Source: UBA10518 sp022837185 (GTDB taxonomy: Bacteria > Desulfobacterota > Desulfobulbia > Desulfobulbales > Desulfobulbaceae). From it: a DNA stretch of 64,000 nucleotides. The position numbers and the translations under genes were made by a program. The DNA lies in NCBI GenBank assembly GCA_034007705.1, contig JAVEQK010000013.1, positions 1 through 64,000 on the forward strand. The letters run 5' to 3'. The notes beneath the pieces were generated by a model. It made no database searches. It saw only the letters and a list, made by a program, of their open reading frames with translations, and was not told where the DNA came from. Shown piece by piece: positions 59,730-64,000 of the stretch; the stretch's first letter is position 1; each line of letters starts with the position of its first letter.

Positions 59730-60257
59730 ATGGGCCCCGGCGCGGCATCTTCCGGGGGGTTCACCCTGCTTGAAATCATGATCGTCCTGGTGATCATCAC
59801 CCTGACGACATCATTCGCGGTCCCCGCCCTGCGCGACAGTCTCTACACCGATCAGCTCAAATCCACCTCCAGGAAGCTTGTCGGGCTGGTTTCCGAAGCG
59901 AGCCAGGAAGCGTTGGGCAGCCGGGCCGCCCATCTGCTGCATGTTGATTTTGAGCGCAACCTGGTGTGGATCACTCCGGAGAGCCCGGCCCCGGACGAAT
60001 CCGAACCGCGGCGGCTCAGGGAGATGAAGATTCCCGAATCCGTCAGGGTGGCCGGTGTCGCCTCCGTGTATGGGGGCAAAAGAGCCGGCGGGACAACAAC
60101 GATCCGGTTCACGGAAAAGGGCTACGTCGACCGGACGTTTATCCACCTGCGCTCGGAAGACGGCCGTGTTATGACCCTCATGCTGTCGCCGTTCATGGTG
60201 GTTTCCCGGATCAGTGACGCCTACGTGGAACTCGAGGATCAAGCGGCATCGTTCTGA
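59730..60257 (+). CDS. gspH: Minor pseudopilin GspH-like
   Basis: A 175-residue prepilin-like protein with GFTLLEIMIVLVIITLT (residues about 11-27), cleaved after Gly11. The mature domain is about 150 residues and has the beta-rich FERNLVWITPE and RFTEKGYVDRTFIHLRS stretches typical of GspH minor pseudopilins. It follows gspG by 31 bases. The rest of the type II secretion genes is not in the window, so whether this is a separate minor cluster or a GspG/GspH pair for a pilus-like system is open. Confidence 0.75.
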   Translation: MGPGAASSGGFTLLEIMIVLVIITLTTSFAVPALRDSLYTDQLKSTSRKLVGLVSEASQEALGSRAAHLLHVDFERNLVWITPESPAPDESEPRRLREMKIPESVRVAGVASVYGGKRAGGTTTIRFTEKGYVDRTFIHLRSEDGRVMTLMLSPFMVVSRISDAYVELEDQAASF

Positions 60258-60343
60258 GCGGTGAGGGGGAAGGTTCGATCCCGCCACGGGCACCCTTTGC
60301 CCGCGGCGTGGTCCGGAAGGGAATTTCACCAAGGACAAGGTAT

Positions 60344-62203
60344 ATGCATCGAAGTGTGGTCATTTTCATGTGCTGGTGGGCGGCCGTTCTGTTCGCCGCG
60401 GCCGGCCCGGTCGCTGCCGAGGAGGTGTCTCCCAGGCAGGAAGTGCGGGAGAATTTTCAGCGCCTGTTGGAAACCAACGCCTGCCCGGGCTGTGACCTGA
60501 GCGGCGCAGTCATGAACCGGGCCGACCTGGCCGGGGCCGATCTCAGGGGGGCCAACCTGGCGGGGAGTAAGCTGTACCTGGCCAACCTGGCGGAGGCGGA
60601 CCTGAGGGACGCCAACCTCCAGGGGGCGGCTCTGGGCGGGGCGGACCTGGCCGGCGCCGATCTGACCGGGGCCAACCTCACCGGCGCCGTGCTGGAGGGA
60701 GCCTACCTGAAAGGGGCCAGAATGGAGGGCCGGGTTGAGACGCAGCGGCCCTATGAGGCCGAGGGAGGTCCGCCGGTCGGTGAACTGCGGTACCTGGCTG
60801 CCGAGGGAGCTTCGAAGGATGTGCCGTTTACCGCACGTCCCGTCATCGCCGGCAGTGAGGAGCAGGACGTGGAGGAGCCCGGCCCCGGAGAAGCAAGGCC
60901 GGAGCCCGGTGAGGCGCCGCCCGTCGGCCGGACGGAAGAGGATGGGCCGCCGGCCGCCCAATCGGCACCGCCGGAAGCGGAACCGCCGGGGGAACAGCCG
61001 TCGGTGCCGACCGCCGCCTCGAAAAAGCTGGTGATGATTGCCGAGCCGGTGATTGAGGAAGCGGGAAAAGAGGAGCCGGAAGCGGGAAGCGGGAAGCAGG
61101 AAGTTGAGGAAGTTGTTGCGCTTGAATCTGCCGCTGCCGGGGCTGAACCGGAAGAAGTTGCGGCCGAACCGCAGGTCGGGGAGACCGAGGACTTTGCTCT
61201 GGGAGAACCTGAGAGAGAGGAAGCGGGGAGCGGGGAGCGGGAAGGATTGGAAGCTTCTGAGTCCGTGCCTGGAACTGCCGGGATTGTCACGGAAGCTGAG
61301 TCCGGGCCGGAAATCGTGGAGCTCGAAGCACTCGAAGCGCGCGACTCTGCACCTGCGGCTGCGGAAGCGGAGTCTGCAACTGAAGAAGCGGGGACCGAGG
61401 AAGCCTTTGAGCCCGAACCTGAGTTTGCCGGGACCGTCCCGGAAGCTGTGGCCGAACCGGAGATCGAGGAGCGGGAAGTTGAGGAAGCCGTAGTACTCGA
61501 ACCTGCGGCTGCCGAAACCGTCGAGGAAGTCGAGAGAGTGGAAGCGGGAAGCGGGGAGCCGGAAGCGCTGGAAGCTCCCGAGTCTGCACCTGCGGCTGCG
61601 GAAGCGGAATCTGCCATTGATGAAGCGGGGGCTGAGGAAGCCTTCGAGCCCGAACCTGAGTTTGCCGGGACCGTCCCGGAAGCTGTGGTGGAACCGGAGA
61701 TCGAGGAGCAGGAAGCGGTTACTTCGGGCGGGCCGGAAATCGAAGAGGAGGAGGTTGCCCCGGTTGCAGCGGAAATCGGTGAAGCAGAGCCGGCCGACAC
61801 TGCAGTTGAGGCCGGGGAAGCGGGCACCGGGGAAGGTCCCGGTCCGGACCTGGAACGGAAAACCGGGCTGGTGAAAAAACTGCTGGACACCAGACGCTGC
61901 GTTGACTGCGATCTCACCGGAGTCGACCTTGCCGGCCGGAAACTTTCGAATGCCGATCTTGAACGCGCCGACCTGCGCGGCGCCGACCTGCGCAAGAGCG
62001 ACCTGCGGGAAGCGAACCTCAAGGGGGCTGACCTCCGCGGCGCCGATCTTCGCGATGCCGACCTGCGCAAGGCCGACCTCTACCGGGCCGACCTGAGCGG
62101 GGCGGACCTGACGGGCGCCAGGTTTGAAGGCGCCCTGATCGACATGGTGCAGACCGACGATGCCGTCGGGGTGAATTTCGAGGGAGCGGCCCCGCCGGAG
62201 TAG
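60344..62203 (+). CDS. Secreted pentapeptide-repeat protein with long acidic linker
   Basis: A 619-residue protein with a signal peptide (about residues 1-25). An N-terminal pentapeptide-repeat block (about 47-130) follows CPGCDLSG, with A(D/N)LxG-type units. A central region (about 131-505) is very rich in Glu, Pro, Ala and Val, low in complexity, and probably disordered; it contains repeated GSGE and EAEPE-like stretches. A second block begins near residue 508 with CVDCDLTG and runs in pentapeptides to the end. Both blocks start with LLxTxxCxxCDL, so one module is duplicated. The start at 60344 follows AAGGACAAGG. Function unknown; cell-surface or periplasmic scaffold is a guess. Confidence 0.82.
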   Translation: MHRSVVIFMCWWAAVLFAAAGPVAAEEVSPRQEVRENFQRLLETNACPGCDLSGAVMNRADLAGADLRGANLAGSKLYLANLAEADLRDANLQGAALGGADLAGADLTGANLTGAVLEGAYLKGARMEGRVETQRPYEAEGGPPVGELRYLAAEGASKDVPFTARPVIAGSEEQDVEEPGPGEARPEPGEAPPVGRTEEDGPPAAQSAPPEAEPPGEQPSVPTAASKKLVMIAEPVIEEAGKEEPEAGSGKQEVEEVVALESAAAGAEPEEVAAEPQVGETEDFALGEPEREEAGSGEREGLEASESVPGTAGIVTEAESGPEIVELEALEARDSAPAAAEAESATEEAGTEEAFEPEPEFAGTVPEAVAEPEIEEREVEEAVVLEPAAAETVEEVERVEAGSGEPEALEAPESAPAAAEAESAIDEAGAEEAFEPEPEFAGTVPEAVVEPEIEEQEAVTSGGPEIEEEEVAPVAAEIGEAEPADTAVEAGEAGTGEGPGPDLERKTGLVKKLLDTRRCVDCDLTGVDLAGRKLSNADLERADLRGADLRKSDLREANLKGADLRGADLRDADLRKADLYRADLSGADLTGARFEGALIDMVQTDDAVGVNFEGAAPPE

Positions 62204-62232
62204 CCAGCCGATTCCCTCGGCGAGAAATACTC

Positions 62233-62261
62233 TTGACAGAAGCCGTTTTTTTCGATATACG
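62233..62261 (+). promoter_or_regulatory. Sigma-70 promoter of rpsT
   Basis: TTGACA (62233-62238), 17 bases, TATACG (62256-62261), about 50 bases before the rpsT start. The -35 is perfect. Confidence 0.75.
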
Positions 62262-62311
62262 ACATGTTTTAACCACACCCGGATAATTGGAGTTTGACAT
62301 TAGGAGTTTTC

Positions 62312-62581
62312 ATGGCCAATCATAAATCCGCACTGAAAAGAGATCGGCAGTCCAAGGTGCGCCGGCTGCGCAACCGCATTAACAAAAGCCGGATGAAAAG
62401 CGCTGTCAACAGGATGGAAGAAGCGGTCACCGCCGGCTCGGAGGAGCAGGCCCGCGAGGCCCTGCTGCAGGCGATTTCAGTTATCGGCAAAACGGCAGCC
62501 AAAGGTTCCATTCACAAGAAGACGGCGTCCCGCAAGATTTCCAGGCTGACCAGGAAAGTCAACCGGATGGCTCTTGCCTGA
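62312..62581 (+). CDS. rpsT: 30S ribosomal protein S20
   Basis: An 89-residue protein of the small ribosomal subunit. It starts MANHKSALKRDRQSKVRR and is rich in Lys and Arg, as expected for an RNA-binding helix bundle. The start at 62312 follows an AGGAG site; the frame opens six codons earlier without support. It has its own promoter and terminator, as is common for rpsT. Confidence 0.97.
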   Translation: MANHKSALKRDRQSKVRRLRNRINKSRMKSAVNRMEEAVTAGSEEQAREALLQAISVIGKTAAKGSIHKKTASRKISRLTRKVNRMALA

Positions 62582-62623
62582 GGGCGATGTTTTCATAGTT
62601 TGACTGTTTTGAGCTGAACTGCG

Positions 62624-62662
62624 GGGCCATGGGAGAGACACACCTTCCATGGCCCTTTTTTT
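62624..62662 (+). terminator. Terminator of rpsT
   Basis: A 9-bp stem (GGGCCATGG at 62624-62632 with CCATGGCCC at 62647-62655) is followed by seven T residues. It lies 43 bases after the stop. Confidence 0.85.
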
Positions 62663-62714
62663 GTTCCGGAGAACCGTCCTCCGGCCGTCCCCATCATCAG
62701 GCAGATCGCAGCAC

Positions 62715-64000
<1,286 letters not shown>

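Noticed and set aside
57464..59800. A 778-codon frame antisense to the delta-60 gene and gspG
   Set aside because: It spans two real genes and the gap between them, which a true gene would not do, and has no recognisable domain.
60265..60300. A T-arm-like stretch (GGTTCGATCCC) before the pentapeptide gene
   Set aside because: No matching acceptor, D or anticodon arm could be found upstream, and the T-stem bases do not pair well, so it is not a tRNA gene.
60326..62278. A 650-codon frame antisense to the pentapeptide gene
   Set aside because: The repeat structure and acidic linker of the plus-strand gene make long antisense frames unavoidable. It looks like a periodic shadow.

Overview
The window looks like a chromosomal piece of a GC-rich, strictly anaerobic member of the Desulfobacterota, most likely a sulfate reducer or a relative in or near Desulfobulbales. 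The lineage is inferred. What points there is a one-chain pyruvate:ferredoxin oxidoreductase, formate-tetrahydrofolate ligase, ThyX, full-length NifU with NifS, system II cytochrome c maturation (ResB/CcsB), and two small ferredoxins that carry the Asp-for-Cys change known from Desulfovibrio africanus ferredoxin III. I found no rRNA, tRNA, prophage, transposase or CRISPR array. Coding density is high and most genes are housekeeping or metabolic.

Layout. 0-4.6 kb (minus): ferredoxin, then the cytochrome c maturation operon (TPR protein, ResB, CcsB) and two small hypothetical genes. 4.8-7.3 kb (minus): overlapping trio TrmO-like, an unknown protein and a patatin-like lipase. 7.6-11.5 kb (plus): membrane methyltransferase, secreted metallo-beta-lactamase-fold protein, RlpA lipoprotein, TauE-type exporter, PfpI protein. 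11.6-16 kb: a ZraP/ZraS/ZraR-like envelope or metal stress module with two divergent sigma-54 promoters, followed by a SHOCT protein. 16-20.7 kb: repeats, then NifJ behind a CBS-ACT regulator. 21-26.3 kb: PabB-PabC fusion, a dNTPase and a ClC chloride channel. 26.7-30.2 kb: two molybdopterin biosynthesis genes, one fused to a periplasmic-binding-protein-like domain. 30.6-42.8 kb: second ferredoxin, Alr, ArgS, an N-acetyltransferase, SecA, three glycosyltransferases, and a PilB-type ATPase with two regulatory domains. 43-50 kb: formate-THF ligase, ThyX, NifS, NifU and a phosphohexomutase. 50-55.2 kb: PEP synthase, a CDP-alcohol phosphatidyltransferase and myo-inositol-1-phosphate synthase. 55.2-64 kb: MscS channel, Trm112-like protein, a delta-60-repeat surface protein, two pseudopilins, a pentapeptide-repeat protein with a long acidic linker, rpsT, and trpE running off the right edge.

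How the genes fit together. NifJ, PEP synthase, the two ferredoxins and formate-THF ligase fit an acetyl-CoA/pyruvate-centred anaerobic metabolism. NifU and NifS supply Fe-S clusters to it, and the two MoeA-type genes supply molybdenum or tungsten cofactor. Inositol-phosphate synthase next to a CDP-alcohol phosphatidyltransferase suggests inositol phospholipid synthesis, which is unusual in this group. Intergenic gaps carry several families of short dispersed repeats. I did not find a clearly new multi-gene defence or biosynthetic system. The least understood items are the protein at 5747-6847, the two-sensor PilB and the pentapeptide protein.
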